Position numbers and translations under genes: made by a program. Shown in pieces: positions 20,053 to 33,109 of a DNA stretch of 64,000 nt. Within the stretch, counting starts at the first letter, position 1, and each line of letters opens with the position of its first letter. Source of the DNA: Ectocarpus siliculosus (lineage: Eukaryota; Sar; Phaeophyceae; Ectocarpales; Ectocarpaceae); assembly GCA_000310025.1 (NCBI GenBank), contig FN649740.1, positions 641,728 through 705,727 on the forward strand, given 5' to 3'. Below the pieces are notes generated by a model. It saw nothing but the letters and a program-made list of their open reading frames with translations, ran no database searches and was not told the origin of the DNA.

Positions 20053-20267
20053 TAAATTTCAACATCAGGAGTGGCTAACGGACACGCTGGCATGGAGAAG
20101 AGTATATCGAAGGGAACCGCGGGCATAACGATTGCACGACAAGAAAAACGCAAGTATCCAACACCGTTTCAGGCAGAGAAAGAGGAAGAGAGGCACGACA
20201 CACCTTGTCAACACGGGTTAGGCGTGCGCCGAGGCTTTGGGGCCAGCGTTGTCGTCAGGACCATCGC

Positions 20268-20489
20268 TTATCTGGCTCGGAGATGAAAAACCATCCCCGT
20301 CTCCATCCTTAGCTTCCCCTCCGCCCCCATCTTTATCCACCCCGGGGTCACCTTCGCCACCTCCAGGCCCTCGTCCTCCAAGAAGCACGGCTTGAGGTAG
20401 CGCTTAGCGTCGTCCTGCTGATCAATACTCTCGGCGGAGGGGATCGCCCATGTGTATTTTAGCCGAACTGCATGAAGCTTTCCTAGAAC
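20268..20489 (-). CDS. Terminal exon of an unrecognised minus-strand gene
   Basis: A good acceptor (TTTCGTGTCTCAG, minus strand) opens a frame of 73 codons ending in TAA at 20270-20268. The translation is well mixed and globular-looking (for example KYTWAIPSAESIDQQDDAK and EGLEVAKVTPGWIKMG) rather than repeat-like, which argues for real coding. Acceptor phase is 0. I do not recognise the family. It probably belongs with the exons at 20810-21033 and 21801-21953, although the donor of the middle exon is phase 2, so a further small exon or another junction is needed. Confidence 0.5.
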   Translation of the reverse strand, partial: VLGKLHAVRLKYTWAIPSAESIDQQDDAKRYLKPCFLEDEGLEVAKVTPGWIKMGAEGKLRMETGMVFHLRAR

Positions 20490-20809
20490 CTGAGACACGA
20501 AACAAAGAACAAAGAGCGTTTCATTCGAATGTCAGCTTGTCTGACGCCGAGGGGTTCATCTCGTTAATAGCTTGGGCAAAACCACCTTCGCGTCGACTCG
20601 AATCAACGCCAGGGCGCACTGAAACTGCGGTAAAACCAAATGAAAAGGCTGGAAACGCGACAGGAACAAAACAATTGAAAGTGTTGGACTTTCAGCTCGC
20701 ACGCCCAATGAGCGCTCATCAGCCTGACAAACAGTTGATAGTATGCCACGGGAGACAGGGTTAGACGAATAAACAAATTACAACGAAGGGCCAGCCTTAC
20801 AGAGCTTAC

Positions 20810-21033
20810 AGTAGATCACATATCGACACAAAGGCAACGTACACGTCCCGGATGACGTCCAACGTTTTGGTCGCCGCCGCCATACTTCCCAGCAACGCCT
20901 TTTCGAATAAAGGGTGGCACATCGGGAAGGTACGGTATACCGTCATGGTCGGGGTCACTCTTGTTGGCGAAGTGTGCCCTGGAGTGCCCATCCTCGTCTT
21001 GACGACATCCGCGAGGATGCACTTCTCGAGTAT
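20810..21033 (-). CDS. Internal exon of the unrecognised minus-strand gene
   Basis: A frame opens after an in-frame stop at an AAG acceptor (phase 0) and runs to a CTACT|GTAAGC donor. It encodes residues such as ILEKCILADVVKTRMGTPGH and a helical stretch FEKALLGSMAAATKTLDVIR. The composition is protein-like, and the other two frames of the same strand are less plausible. The function is unknown. Confidence 0.45.
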
Positions 21034-21800
21034 CTTCGAAAGGGATCAATCCATGCCGTGAGGGGGGCGAGGTGGTGCTTAGCGGGGGCTGGATGGATGC
21101 ACCAGAGCAAGGTTGACAGTAGATAGTGTGGACTTACTGCTGAAAGCAGCAGGCAGCAGGGCGAAGATGGACTCCAGCAGTTATCCTCGTTTTCAAAACG
21201 TACGTGGCGATTCCAAAATTCAAGCATTATTATCACGGAAGCGGCCTGAAGATTGTAAGGACAAACACTCATTGCCCCCGGTCCTGTTGCGTGGCACCAT
21301 GACATGTTTGGTAGATGCGCACTATCGCTCACCGTGCGCTCACCTCTATCCTGCACGACAGGCAAACGCTACAGCATGCGAGCCCCTCAAACCAACACAA
21401 GTAGTGGTACATGTGCGTCAAAAAGTCTCTACCCCTTCCACAAGCAATGAATCGCGAGGATTGTTGCCTGCACGTCCCCCCGTTCCTTCCCATTCTGCTC
21501 ATGAATGAACGAATGAACAGCGTTCGAAAGAAGGAATTCGTCGCTCCTTCCGTTCACATTCAAATAGGAGCGGATGTATTGAAAACGTGAGTGGACCTAT
21601 GCCGGAGTGATCAGCGATGTTATGCACGACTCTGACAGCAGGTGCAGTAGCAGACCTCTATCTGTTCCCGGTGGACAGAGGTGTAGGGGGGTTGCGACAT
21701 GAACTTACCATCATAACGTTGTTTTTCAGACCACAGGGCACCACTTCTGAAATATATCTCGCATTTACCGCAGGGAGTTCACTTAATAACCCGACCGTAC

Positions 21801-21953
21801 CTGAAATATGTGGCGGTGCGCTTGCATCAGTCGACCTGGTCGAAGCTCACGCTCTGCATGGTCTCGCCCTCCGACCCGGGAAATGCCTTGCTTGGATGGC
21901 CCTAGAACCTTTGAGAACATGACGGTACCGAGCCCGCTCATGGCCGTCTCCAC
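21801..21953 (-). CDS. Internal exon of the unrecognised minus-strand gene
   Basis: A 51-codon exon lies between a CGTAGTAG acceptor and a CAG|GTACGG donor, phase 0 at both ends and compatible with the next exon at 21033. The peptide includes SGLGTVMFSKVLGPSKQGI, which slightly resembles a loop of MFSD8-type transporters. The rest does not fit, so no family is assigned. The 5' part of the gene was not found. Confidence 0.4.
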
Positions 21954-21959
21954 CTACTA

Positions 21960-22990
21960 CGATACAGGGCGGGGGGGGACAAAAAGTGCGTGAGACGCAA
22001 CATGTGAACGACGCACATGTATACCCCTCTGCTCTGCTATGCACACTACTGGTGCCCTCTCCATTTCTCAATGGTGGCGCGGCTTCATTCGGTCGAGAAT
22101 TTGCGTAACATGAAGTGCTGTACGTACCGGAAGATAATTTCATCTATACTGCTGTCCGGTTCGCCAGTTCCTAGAAAGCTACATACCAGTTATGCATACA
22201 ATCACTGAAAGACTACCCGTTCAGGAAAACGCAATAGTCAAAGGGAATGAATGTGCTAATGCCTGTACCATTTGCTTTTGCTGTTGGCCCCTTCGCCACA
22301 CTTGGGGGCACCCACTGCGACAGCCTTTCTTCATGCTGTTGTTGCTGTCTTGAGATAAAAATATAAACGTTCCGATCTCTGACACGCCTTGTTTTCAGGG
22401 GTTTAGGCTGTTCGTAATTTATCGTTTTTCTCGGGAAAAAGGTGTAATTTATGAAATCGGACAATAAAACGTTTCTTATACACTGTAGGACTAGAAATTA
22501 CAAATTTGTTTCCGGCTGAAGATTTTCGACTTCGTTTCAAGCGGCCATGCGTTCGGAAGTGACGAAGTTTTTTTTTATCCGATGGCGCGTTTGTTTATTG
22601 CGTTTGGAAATGCACACCACACGGAAATAAACATCGATTGCGCAGCAAGTTGGTCGTAGCAACCCTCGGAGCACTGTGCTGCCATCTCAGCCGTTGATAT
22701 TTGGTTGCCGTGTGGCGAGGTGCGCTCAAAGCGAAATGTTGGCCAGCTCACGCAGCACCGCTTGTTCAGACTTGCAAAGAAAAGACCCGCAAACAGACGC
22801 AGCATCATCCCAACACACACATTCATGGACAAAGTCTTCAATTTCTTGCTCGCTAGATCACCCTCCTGCTGAAACTTGCGAGGATGTGAGCTCCATCAGG
22901 CCGCTCTCTATCGGGGGGACTGCGTCGTTGCTGTTGGCTTGTTCAGTGGAGGGATAACTACAACGCCACTGGTGAAATGGCAAGAAATAA
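21960..22990. other. No supported gene
   Basis: This may hold the missing 5' exons or promoter of the minus-strand gene ending at 20268. I could not single out an exon or a repeat. Confidence 0.35.
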
Positions 22991-23004
22991 ATATGTACAG
23001 CAGT

Positions 23005-23385
23005 GAGCGGCAATCCATTTTTCGAACAGCAGTCGACCCTCGCCAACTTCGTTGCTCAGCCCTCAGCCCGTCACGGCCTCTGAAAACCACAGCACAAGAA
23101 GCACCATATACGCAGCTACGGGCGGGTGGCATTGTGGTATCTGTTGGTTCGGTCAGTTAAGAGGGGTCGCTACGAAACTAAACCTGTGACGTTGCAAATA
23201 ACTTGTCACTAGCTGTGTTCGAGCTGTGTGTTCGGAGTGTGTTCGAGCGGGGTGTCTTCTTCGAACAGCAGTTGGCCCTCTCACCAACTTCAATTCTCAG
23301 CCTCCCCGCGCCTCACGGTCTGTAATAACCACCCCACATGAGGCACCATACATACGTACAGACATGGGCGCATGCTTTGCTATTG
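23005..23385. repeat. Diverged tandem duplication of about 140 bp
   Basis: Two copies (about 23005-23145 and 23247-23385) share TTCGAACAGCAGT, (C/T)CACCAACTTC..TTCTCAGCC, a CACGG(C/T)CT word and GGCACCATACATACG-like sequence. The copies are separated by ~100 bp and clearly old. No function is seen. Confidence 0.55.
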
Positions 23386-24784
23386 CTGTTGTGTCACCCA
23401 GTGCGCAGAGATCCAAGAAAACACAAACCGACCGATCGTGATATGGTATGGGGTAGAAAGTGTTATGAAAATAGGGGTAGAAAGTGGTTCTCATGAGAAA
23501 CCGCCTTACTCGGTATTTACGGCCAACAAACGTATATTTCTATTCCAAAGTGCACATCAATTTCCCGAGGAAAAGAAAAAGAAAAAAAGGGCGGTGGAAG
23601 AAAACGATGGCGCAGAGGAGAATCGAATCCACTGCTGTCTCACAGCAGTTGGTTGCTTAAGATATCACGCCCCCTGGACCAATTTCCAAACCCTGTTTAC
23701 TCCCCAGGGTAGCATTGGAACTGTCCAGTCCAGAACTTTCCAAAAATGTATCGTTTGACTTTGGCATATCATTGTCTTTGTCGGGAAAAATAGAGGTGCG
23801 AAATTCGGTTAAGGGGGGTGTGGTATCTTATGCAACCTACGGTAGTCGATTCTTGCTTTCAAAACGAACGCATGTTTACAATATTGCGACGTGTGAACGA
23901 CCCTGTGTCAATCGAACAATTACAATTTGTCTAAAAAAAACAGGGCGTGTTAAGGGCTGAGCGTCGGCTGATGCCTCTGGACGGTTCACGCGGTCTCTGC
24001 TAGGCATGTGTGTGGACACGTCATACAGCCGACATGCGCGTTGTCACAAAATACTGATGAAAAATACTAGTACTTCAAGCACGACCCCCGCAAAAAACCG
24101 CTGAGAAATGGCGAAGTGCCTACAGCAGCACGTACATCCCCCGCCCTAAACAATGTCTAATGAGGCTGGGCACTGATTGACGCCTTCGGGACAATTCCCC
24201 GTTGTACATGATGAGTAAGAGCTGCATGCGCGCAGTAGGCCCAGAGCCATTGGGTGTGCAGGGCCAACTGCTGGTGTCTGAGCACATGTAACAACACTAA
24301 ATGCTGAGTTCGCGCCTCTCCCGCAGGGGACACAGGGATACACAACACACAACTTTCCCTTCATTCATCCTTCTTTTGCTTACCTAAGCAGAAACCGCTG
24401 CCGGCATGTCGCTCTCTCTTGTCCGCGCGCGCCGTGTAGAAGCTCGTCTTGCCGCTCTTAGCAGCACAAGTGCGGCGGCAGCTGCCGTGCCCGAAGTCCG
24501 AGCATCTAGAGATAGTAGCCTGTTGCCTTGGTTACGAAAGGAATGCCATCAGTCTAATCGTATTCGTCTTGGCACGCTGCGGCCTCTGGTCGCCTGTGTC
24601 AAGGCTCGTCATGTGCAGTGTGGAAACGAGGGCGCGCAGGCCACAACGCAACACACCACCACACACAACGCAAACCCACCAACAGGGGGCTCGCTGGTTT
24701 GAATGCACACACCCCACTCTAGCTTCCCATCTGTCTGGCGGGATCGGTTGCCAACTGCCTCCCAACCTGTGTATCTTCGGTGCT
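23386..24784. other. No supported gene
   Basis: Frames are short and compositionally ordinary. An Ala-rich frame starting with ATG at 24405 could be a first exon but has no good donor. Nothing else was recognised. Confidence 0.35.
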
Positions 24785-25040
24785 TTCACCACCAGGAGGT
24801 CTGGCCTAAGGTTGTAGCTGCTTCCCAACCTGTTGGGTCTGTGTTTGTTTGTACAACCAGGAGGGCTGGCCAAGGTTGTGACAGCCCTCCCAACCTTCAG
24901 CACCCAGCCTTGTACAACCAGGAGGGCTGGCCAAGGTTGTGACAGCCCTCCCAACCTTCAGCACCCAGCCTTGTACAACCAAGAGGGCTGGCCAAGGTTG
25001 TGGCTGCCTCCCAACCCCCCTCCACAACCTGCCCGGCATT
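24785..25040 (+). repeat. 61-bp minisatellite
   Basis: Units start GTACAACCAGGAGGGCTGGC at 24851, 24912 and 24973, with a diverged unit before them from 24785. The first two are identical over almost the full unit, and the last diverges at its 3' end. Confidence 0.85.
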
Positions 25041-25964
25041 GGGGGTGCTCCCAACCTACCCCCAATGTGTACTTTGGCCACCTGTGTATAGTCGTTCGTG
25101 AAATCGAACGCTCGGTTTTCTGTAGTCTAGTGTGGGTGGCAGGGATGCGCTGCTGTGCTGCTCTTGGTGCTCTCTGGTCTGTGGGCGTGTTCTTTGCCGA
25201 TATCGTATGTATGCATAGGTGGGTACAATGCATGTAGGCGAGGAGGGAACAACAATCAAATCAATCATTATCCTGCTGATGATTGACAACGAGAAGCCTA
25301 CAAGTATCCGACGGCGGCGCAGCTCAGTTGACACATCGATGTTTGTGGTGCGTTGGAGGAATGGCACGAAGGCTATTCTTTTTGGTCAACTCCTACAAAA
25401 TTATGGGCCCACGTACACGCACCTAGACTATTCATCATCACAGCCACGCAACAAGTTACGAGAGATACAATTAAATATCCGAGGCAAAATGGCACCAGAG
25501 CTGCTCTGCAGGAGAAACAGGACGGCGAGCGATTGCCAAAAGATGCGCCGCGGCGGCAGGCTGCCCTCCTTGGGCATGGGCAGAGAGCGGGCTGAGAGAG
25601 CGCGCGCTCGATCCCATCTGTCTGAGATGGAAGCCACGGGGATATGTCGTCACTCAGGAGCTCATGATGAGGAGAACGAGCGAACTCGCAACGAAGATTT
25701 CGCTACCTGGTCGTTGTTCTTTCAGCGACCAGCGGCCCAAAATCTGCCGTTTGAAAAGCATTTTAGCGGGCTGTTGGGCTGAATATGGGGGATCAATGAC
25801 CGATCTGGTGCAAACGTCAGAAAATCCAACGCTGATGACTCCCGTGTTCCTGCCCAGAGGCGAGTTTTCGGGAGGTGGTTTTCGACAGCAGGCACCTCCC
25901 GCAGACGAAGGAGGGCTTTCCTTGCTACTTTCTCCGTGCGTGCCACCCAAGGCTCAACCTCGAG

Positions 25965-26260
25965 ATGGGCGATAACGACGGCGAGGCCTCTGCCGCCGGT
26001 GTAGTCGGTAGCCACGGAGGAAACGACAACGACAACCGCAACGACAACAACATTTTGACAACCAGACGCAAGAGATTGGGGTTCGCGCGCGTAGTCCCGG
26101 AGGAGGGCAAGAAGAGAGTGAACTACGGCAAGGGCGATGCTCGCCGAATCATGGAAGAAGCTGTTTCGCTGTGCGAAGCCATGGCACTGGGGTACGAGGT
26201 GGTGTTCCACGGCAGGCGTCGGAGCTTCAAGTCAAGCAGCAGCATTGCCGAAGGTGTCAG
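25965..26260 (+). CDS. First exon of a small unrecognised gene
   Basis: ATG at 25965 opens a frame of 98 codons that ends in a good donor (GTCAG|GTAAAT) in phase 2. The N-terminal half is Gly/Asn/Asp-rich and disordered (GGNDNDNRNDNN). The second half is a compact basic segment (RRKRLGFARVV, then NYGKGDARRIMEEAVSLCEA and GYEVVFHGRRRSF), which looks like a small folded domain of unknown family. The phase matches the exon at 29644, giving a product of about 136 residues if no exon lies between. The upstream frame is open for 30 codons, so the start could be earlier. Confidence 0.45.
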
Positions 26261-29200
26261 GTAAATATGTGTTCAAAACACGAGTGCGACACAGCTGAAT
26301 GTATCCCTCTTTTCGTCCGTCTCTCGTGCCCACCTCTCTTTCAACATCTCATGCACAACGCACGTGAGGCCCTAGCCGCTATTGTATACTCCTGGACGCA
26401 TAGCATGAGTGGTTTTCACAGCGGGCATGGCAGGAAGGGAAGGGATACGTACTCGCGTTGTAACTACAGTGCCGAAACGGAAGAAAAAGTACGTTTGCAT
26501 GCGTTTTGCGTGCGTTTGTGTGCTTGATTCGCGTGCCGCTTTGCACCAGCTGCTCCCTCTCTCGGATCCATGATAAAAAGATCGAATGACCGGCCCATTC
26601 CTCCGTTCGCAAGAACCAATCGAGTTAGCGGATCACGGTTATAGCAGTCAACAATGCCAGGTGTGCATCGACGCGATGAATACTGCATCTGAATGGAGAA
26701 CATTTGCCCGCCAGCGTGGAGGGACGAAAAAGTATGCACTCCTGTGATGGCTGCTTGTCAATCTTAGTCTATACGTGTTGCATACTGCAGTGTTGTTGTT
26801 GTTGTGGTTGTTATTGTTGTCTTCACATCAACAACCATCCCGTTCTCTCTACCCAGTACCTCCTCCTGTCCGTACTACTATTGTAGTTTAACACTTAAAA
26901 CGCCACGGGTCGATTCCCGTAGTCACAGGCTAACTTACCCAAAAAAAAGTATTATTAATATTATGCTGTAGTTGCCCAGGGAGAAAGTTGGCGGCACACA
27001 CCTGCCCCGCGCATTTTAGGGCATGTGCGTGAGCTGATACAGGGTTCTCAACGTGTTAACTGTTGACAAGGGTTTTCGGGCTGTGTGTGCGCTAAATAGA
27101 GGGTTCTCAACGTGTTAGACGTTAACCCTTACGTAACTGGGTTCATTTTGATATTTTTTGTTTTTTTCCCCACAACTGGCTCTCTGCGGTCAAAGATCTT
27201 CCAAGCATGCGTGTACACCCATAAATCACGGCCGCAAGGATGGTGCAGCAGTGAATCCACGTGTGGGGCTCACAGGGATGGGTACGCGGTATATGTAAGG
27301 GTGACGAACAGGAGTAGTACTACGTACTGCTGTACAGTAGTGGCAGCTACATATATATGCGGAGAGAAGTAGACTGTACAGCAGCAGCAGTTTCTAAGCA
27401 GGTGTGCATGCCTGTCTCCGACAGCAACCGTCCGCACAGAGGATGTACCTGTGCAAGAAATACCTGTTGGCACATCTTCTCCACCTCATCCTTGGACAGA
27501 GCATACGGCAAGCGCATATGCTAGCGGCGCTAGATGCGAAGACGCTCACGGGAAACCGCCTCACAGAAGCGCCAGATCGACGAAAAAAACGGCCCGCTCA
27601 TCAGAATCGAGAACATCATCCACTACTGTATCGCAAAAAATGCATAAAAATGCGAGTATTTCTGACGGATCCTACCAAAGGGGGGGAAGAGTCAGAAATT
27701 GGTGTTTATTGGAGTTGGAAGAAGTAGGCCTTTTTTTTATATGGCGAAGAGGATATCTGCGTGCTTGGTCGAGACAGACGCACGCGGATCATTCTTACTC
27801 GAGTCTACCACGCACGTCGGGAGCATAAGCGCTAGGAATAGCGCAGGGAGAGCTAGACGTGCGAGCGGACAACACTGCCGGTTGCTACCTGCTGTTAAGA
27901 CCATTCTGTTCCTGGGAGCTGGTGTTGCCGTTTTTCGCCTGCTGTTCAGTGTGGCGAGGGGAAGACGCGGCAAGCATCGACACGGCACAAACAGAGCCCG
28001 CGCGTCAGGAACATTGGCTCGCTTGGTACGTTTGTACTATAAATAGAGAGCTGTGATCGGAGCTGTGATCGGAGCTGTAGTCCCGAAAACCCTTGCCTTT
28101 GAGCGAAATTTTGCACACAGCAGACGAACCACCCTTCACTCCCAATACTGGGAACCACACGCACCGCAATCACAACAACATCAAGCACCGAGGCAGTACG
28201 CTAGCATCGGCTCCGGTGTGTGCTTTCTCTGCTCTCCCCCGCGGATGCGGCACCGGGTTGATCACATGTTCAAGGTGTTGTATGTACCCTCCGGTGGTAT
28301 TTTGCGTGTGAATCTTACAGTGCCGGTAGGCAGTAGATTGGATCTGGAAAGGATATCTGCCCCACGTAAGAGAGATTAGGCATGGGTGAGTAGTATTGTA
28401 CTATGTGAGTCCTGTGCGCATTGCTGATAAGCGTGCTTTTGGGGTGGGCTGCCTGTGTCTCCCTGCTGGTCTCTATGTATGTTTTTTGTTCTTAGCCGAG
28501 GCACAACGGCAACTTTGGCACGCAAAGTGATCGGAGCTGAGAACGGAGCTGAATCCGCCTGTAGTCACGTAAGGGTAATTAACAAACGCGAGCTCTAATG
28601 TTTTCTTACTGATTAACTCGCTTCCCTTTGACGAGCGGTACGTGGATCCTTCCTCGTAGCTAGGCTACCTCTCATTTCCTGTTGATGATGACGTGGTTTT
28701 GTCCTCACAATAAAAATCGTTCCGATCTATGTTCAGCACCTTCTTCCATCCGTGTACTGTTCCAACTGACGCGGGCACCTTACGTGGCCATGGGGTAAAT
28801 ATCGAATATCGAAAACATTATCAAACGAGAAAACAAAGAGATGAAACGACCGAGAAAAACCAAAACAATGTCCCAAAATTCAGAATTCGCAGCAGCAGGT
28901 GGCATGTCGGACAAAAGGAGGTCGGCAATGAGGGATCGACGCAGGAGGGAGCCCACCGCTACCACTCGACATGCAAGGCGACGCAGACATAGAAAAAAAA
29001 TTGGACACTCATGACGTAATTCACAGTGAAGACAAGAAAGCCGAGTGGTTATGTGCTTGTTTCTCTACTACTATAGCTACAGCGGTAGGTGGGGGTTATT
29101 CACCGCCGGGTTCGCACCGGCCATGCCATTTCCCCGCCGCACATACCGACAATTGTGTGGGGGGCTCAAGTTCAAGCCACAGACGATTGCCTGTATGTTC

Positions 29201-29643
29201 GATTCGAAAAGACAAGGGCAAGAGATAACCTTTATGCCCCGCATGCCTACTTTTGCGCAGTATTCCGTGCCAGGTTCTCTCTGGTCAGACTCTCGCCCCG
29301 GGCGATACATGAAAAAGCATTCAGCTGCGTGCCAACATGTACGAATTACATAGGCACACCAGAAACTAAATGCAACGTCGAGAAATACGCCACATCGGGG
29401 AAAGGGGTGCAGGGGAGGGGAGGGATTAGTAAGATATGGCAAATGGGTATGTTGCGGACGTTCGCATTCAACACGTAAATATCTTGCTACCCGTGCTACG
29501 ATCTCCCTTCTACTAATCGGACACAGCTTCTTTCTATGTTTGTCCCCATGTGTCCCCACCACCTTGCGGTTTCCTTTAACCGCACGAGGGACCGCCTATA
29601 CATCTGTGTTTCAACGAACTTTAAACTTTTCCTCTCCCCGCAG
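26261..29643. other. Putative intron or intergenic stretch
   Basis: It contains a GT-rich trinucleotide run near 26790-26820, a T-arm-like hairpin at 26903-26918, a direct repeat of AGGGTTCTCAACGTGTTA (27040 and 27098) and a short triplicated GTGATCGGAGCTG word at 28053-28079 that recurs near 28530. No convincing exon was found. Confidence 0.4.
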
Positions 29644-29755
29644 CACCCCGGCGTACCACGGCACCTCTTCCTCCACCTTCGCTGCGACAAATAAGATAGC
29701 GCCAGGCACCCCAGCTATCCCGTCGACCCTGCCAATCAACCCCGAGTGGGCCTAA
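29644..29755 (+). CDS. Terminal exon, possibly of the gene starting at 25965
   Basis: A strong acceptor (TTTTCCTCTCCCCGCAG) precedes a phase-2 exon of 37 codons ending in TAA at 29753-29755. The peptide is Pro/Ser/Thr-rich and ends LPINPEWA. Joining to the exon at 25965-26260 keeps the frame. The 3.4-kb intron is long, so intervening exons are possible. One candidate is the Ser/Thr-rich open stretch at about 27434-27720, but its phase does not match directly. Confidence 0.4.
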
Positions 29756-30774
29756 AGCCGTGTAGAGCTCTTTAAGTCGCCGCTCATGCGTTTTCGCGGA
29801 TCCTGTTGCCGGTCGGAAGGGGCCCGGGTTGTCTCCCTCCGAGCGAGTTGCCAAACAACGCTCGCTTGCGGAGTCGTACTTTCCATGGCGCTGTACGGCG
29901 ATGAATGACTGGTGTTTGTTTTTTTTGCGTGTTTTTCGTTTTGCGCTTACGTTCCTGTGGAAACACGCGCTCTCTTGGAATAGATGCTGTTGTTTTAAAC
30001 GATTGTTTGCTCGTGTCATCCTTTGCTAACAACCACCTTGAACCAAGTAGAAACGAGAACAACAGATAACGACACGCGAAACGGCGGAGCTACTGCTGTT
30101 CCTACGTACACAATTTCTACATAGGGATTCGTGTTCTCTTGATGCTCCGTTACATGCTTTCTCTCTCCGCTGAGCTTGGTTTTCCTTGAACCCCCTCCCC
30201 TAGAAGACCCAAAATACAATGGAATACATTGGTTTCGTTCGCCTGGAGGGGACAAATTACTCTCCGGGGCTTAATTATATCAATAGTGCAGTTTTGGAGT
30301 TTATAAAAATTCAAAACCGCTTGTACGGAGATAGGGGAGTCGTGTTGTTTACGATCAAGATGTCGCTTCATGTTCTTCAAGGAAATGGAAGTAGTCCCAT
30401 TTCGCTATATTTTGTGACTGGCTGACCGACAAAACACCGTTTTTTTTCTGGGTTTCCTGGCCTCTCAGCAACTCTCCGCTCCTCCCTCGAGGCCTGGCAG
30501 TGCAACATTTAAAACCTTTCTTGTCGGAGTGTCGGTTTCTCTATCAATTCGAAGCGCCCCTCTTTCTCTCTATATCTCTCTCGTCTTTCGATCGATCAAC
30601 ATGGGCAGACCCTCGTCGCATCTCTCTTCCAACACGTCCTCTACTCTAGCTACCGTCTACCGGACTTTTCCGATCTTTCCACTACAGTCACTATCCGTCT
30701 ACCACACTACTGCTGTATGTAGGTCTTGGTTTTCCGCTTACTATTTCTCCAGAAAAATGGGAGAGTCGTCGCGC

Positions 30775-30815
30775 CCCTCTCTCTCTCGCTCTCTCTCTCC
30801 CTCTCTCTCTCTCTT
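30775..30815. repeat. CT microsatellite
   Basis: A nearly pure CT run with a few interruptions. Confidence 0.9.
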
Positions 30816-33109
30816 CAATCTTTAGGAGAATTTTCTATATCGACAGGGATGGGCACATCTCCTCCCATCACCCCTCAACCTCGGCCTCTACTCTCTCTAC
30901 CGTCTGTTGGGGTCGCCTGTTCATTGGGTCTGCGACTACACTCACTGCTGTCTACCCACTAAATAAATACAAGTAGGAATTTGGTCTTTTCGAATCTAAC
31001 TTTTATGTTTCTGCTGGTCGTCACCGTAGTAGTTGGTGGGATCCTGAATCTCTTTATAATTTCTACCGTTTCTTGGACAACAGCGACGGTACCGATTAAC
31101 GGGTGCGCGCTGTTTAGGATTTGGTCCTTGGGCACTATATTGGAGGAAGGGTTTGACATGTTTGGACGATTAATGGTTGGGGCCATTGTGCTTTCCGAAT
31201 TCTCGTTTTGATTGGTCAAGAAGTTGAGTTTTTGTTTTGTTTGAGGATTTGGTGCGAACTCTTTTGAAGTTGTTTTCTCCAGAAATAAGTGTCCGTTTTT
31301 GTTCCGACGCTTTTCTGATGTAGCACAAATAATTGTTGAGTACTTTTCTGAGGTTAATTCTTTGTGTCAACGGTTTGAGAATATTTCCAGAGACGAACGC
31401 GTTGGATTCGTGACTAAACTGATGGAGACGCTTTGTGTTTAATGCGTAGCCAGTTTTGTTGAATATGTTTTCTCAAGGGGTGTTTTTCTCTGTTGGCTGA
31501 TCACGCGTGAAGGGTTGCAAGGTCGTACATCGTATCAAGTAGGGGGAGTGTTTGTGGTACTTGGATATGAGTGAGTCCGATCTGTGCATCCTCTGTGGGG
31601 GGTACGCGTATGGGAAGTATGGGTGTGATGGGTATGTATGCGGTTGGGGTCCAAGTGCGACCCCCCCGAGAGAGCATACGGTGGTGTGCTCCTGGCACTT
31701 GCCTGAGGGGCTTACGTGTAGGTGAGCACTCCATGTCGTAGGTAGTGTGAGCAGCTTGCCTGAGGGGCTTGCGTGTCGGATAAATAATACATGGTCCTTT
31801 TCTTCATCTGCTGTTCCTGGGATAACATAGTACCCAGTCTCAACACCACAGACCGCTGAGGGCGGTAGTGCCACAAACAATACCTACTGTTGTTGCGGAC
31901 CCCGAATAGTCACAGCCTGTGTCTTGACCGAACAGTAACATGTTCACACAACTTTGTTTTACTGCTGCTGGTGCCATTCTACAGCATACAGACTTAAGCC
32001 TACGCAAGGTTCCTCGCCGTCCCCGTGCTCCGGATGGTGTTTTTCCCCCAACCATATACATATTTTTCTCACAGGTCAAACGGCTAGATAGAAATCCTGA
32101 GCGGTGCCCCCGCCGACTGCTGTAACATCTCAATTGTCCCGTCTGGCGGTTAGCCCTAGGAGACACAAACCTCCACATCTTTTTGGAGAAATCATACCAG
32201 CTTGAGCAACCCCGTCGATCAATATGTGCCGCTTTTCAGTTTAGGCCTTGTAGCGCGAGATAGAGCTCTAGGGATTTGCTATTTTCCTACGCGTAAGAAG
32301 CCCAAATACTTTTTTGAGGCTAAGAAAAGGGCCCCCCCCAAAAAAAAATGCCGACAAAAAGGTTGCTTAAGACTCGGCCTCATTGTTAGCATGATGTTGA
32401 GTGAGAAAAGTTTAAATGATAGGCCTACATCTCTATCTATCCGTGCATGCATGCTATTTGTGTTTCGCGTGGACTGCCTGGCCTGCACACCATGTTGACC
32501 TTTGTCTTGGAATTGCTCAATTTGGGCGGTGGCGCGAAGCGTCGAAAACCTGATAGGTTTGTATCGATTGTTGCAATGTTGTGTGGCGCCAGTGATGTTT
32601 GTCGTGAATACTTTGTGTGTTTCGTGTTGCTGCAATGGAGACTTCCTCGTTGCGGTTCAGCAGTAGGAGCGAGTGGCGCAGTGTAGCCGGTGCAGACAAC
32701 GGAACAACCCGAACAGTCCAGACGATGATGCACTCACCCTTGCCTGCTTACTCCACCAGGTGCTCGTTTTTTCGATCCTAGACTTGGCCTGTACGTGCCG
32801 TGCGCGCACTGCCGTGCCAGGGGCATTCAGTGTGCGTTATTTCGGAACCGTTTACTACTGTTTGTGAGTCAATCGAGGGAGCACCGATGGTATCTACACA
32901 AGGTCGCTCCGCAGTGTTCCACGTACAATGTCAATGAACCGGCGACTTGAAACTAGAATACAGAGGAATTTTGTGTATGGACAGGATATGTATCTAGATC
33001 GCCCTTTGGAGAAACGATAGACGGACCCACATGTCGGTCCTATACTGTGGTTCCTCTTGCAGCATCACATGCGCAACCTTTCCGGATCCGTACGCCTAAG
33101 CGTATCACA

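Noticed and set aside
23590-23660. Possible minus-strand tRNA (GGATTCGATTCTCC element)
   Set aside because: T-arm-like sequence is present, but acceptor and D-arm pairing fail.
24405-24530. Ala-rich first exon starting at ATG 24405
   Set aside because: No good donor or following exon. The composition alone is not enough.
26888-26935. tRNA-like T-arm (ACGGGTCGATTCCCGT)
   Set aside because: The loop is one base short, and no convincing D-arm, anticodon arm or acceptor stem could be paired around it. At most a degraded tRNA fragment.
27434-27723. Ser/Thr-rich open stretch after a CAG acceptor
   Set aside because: Phase does not fit the exons at 25965 or 29644, and no domain is seen. Kept only as a remark.
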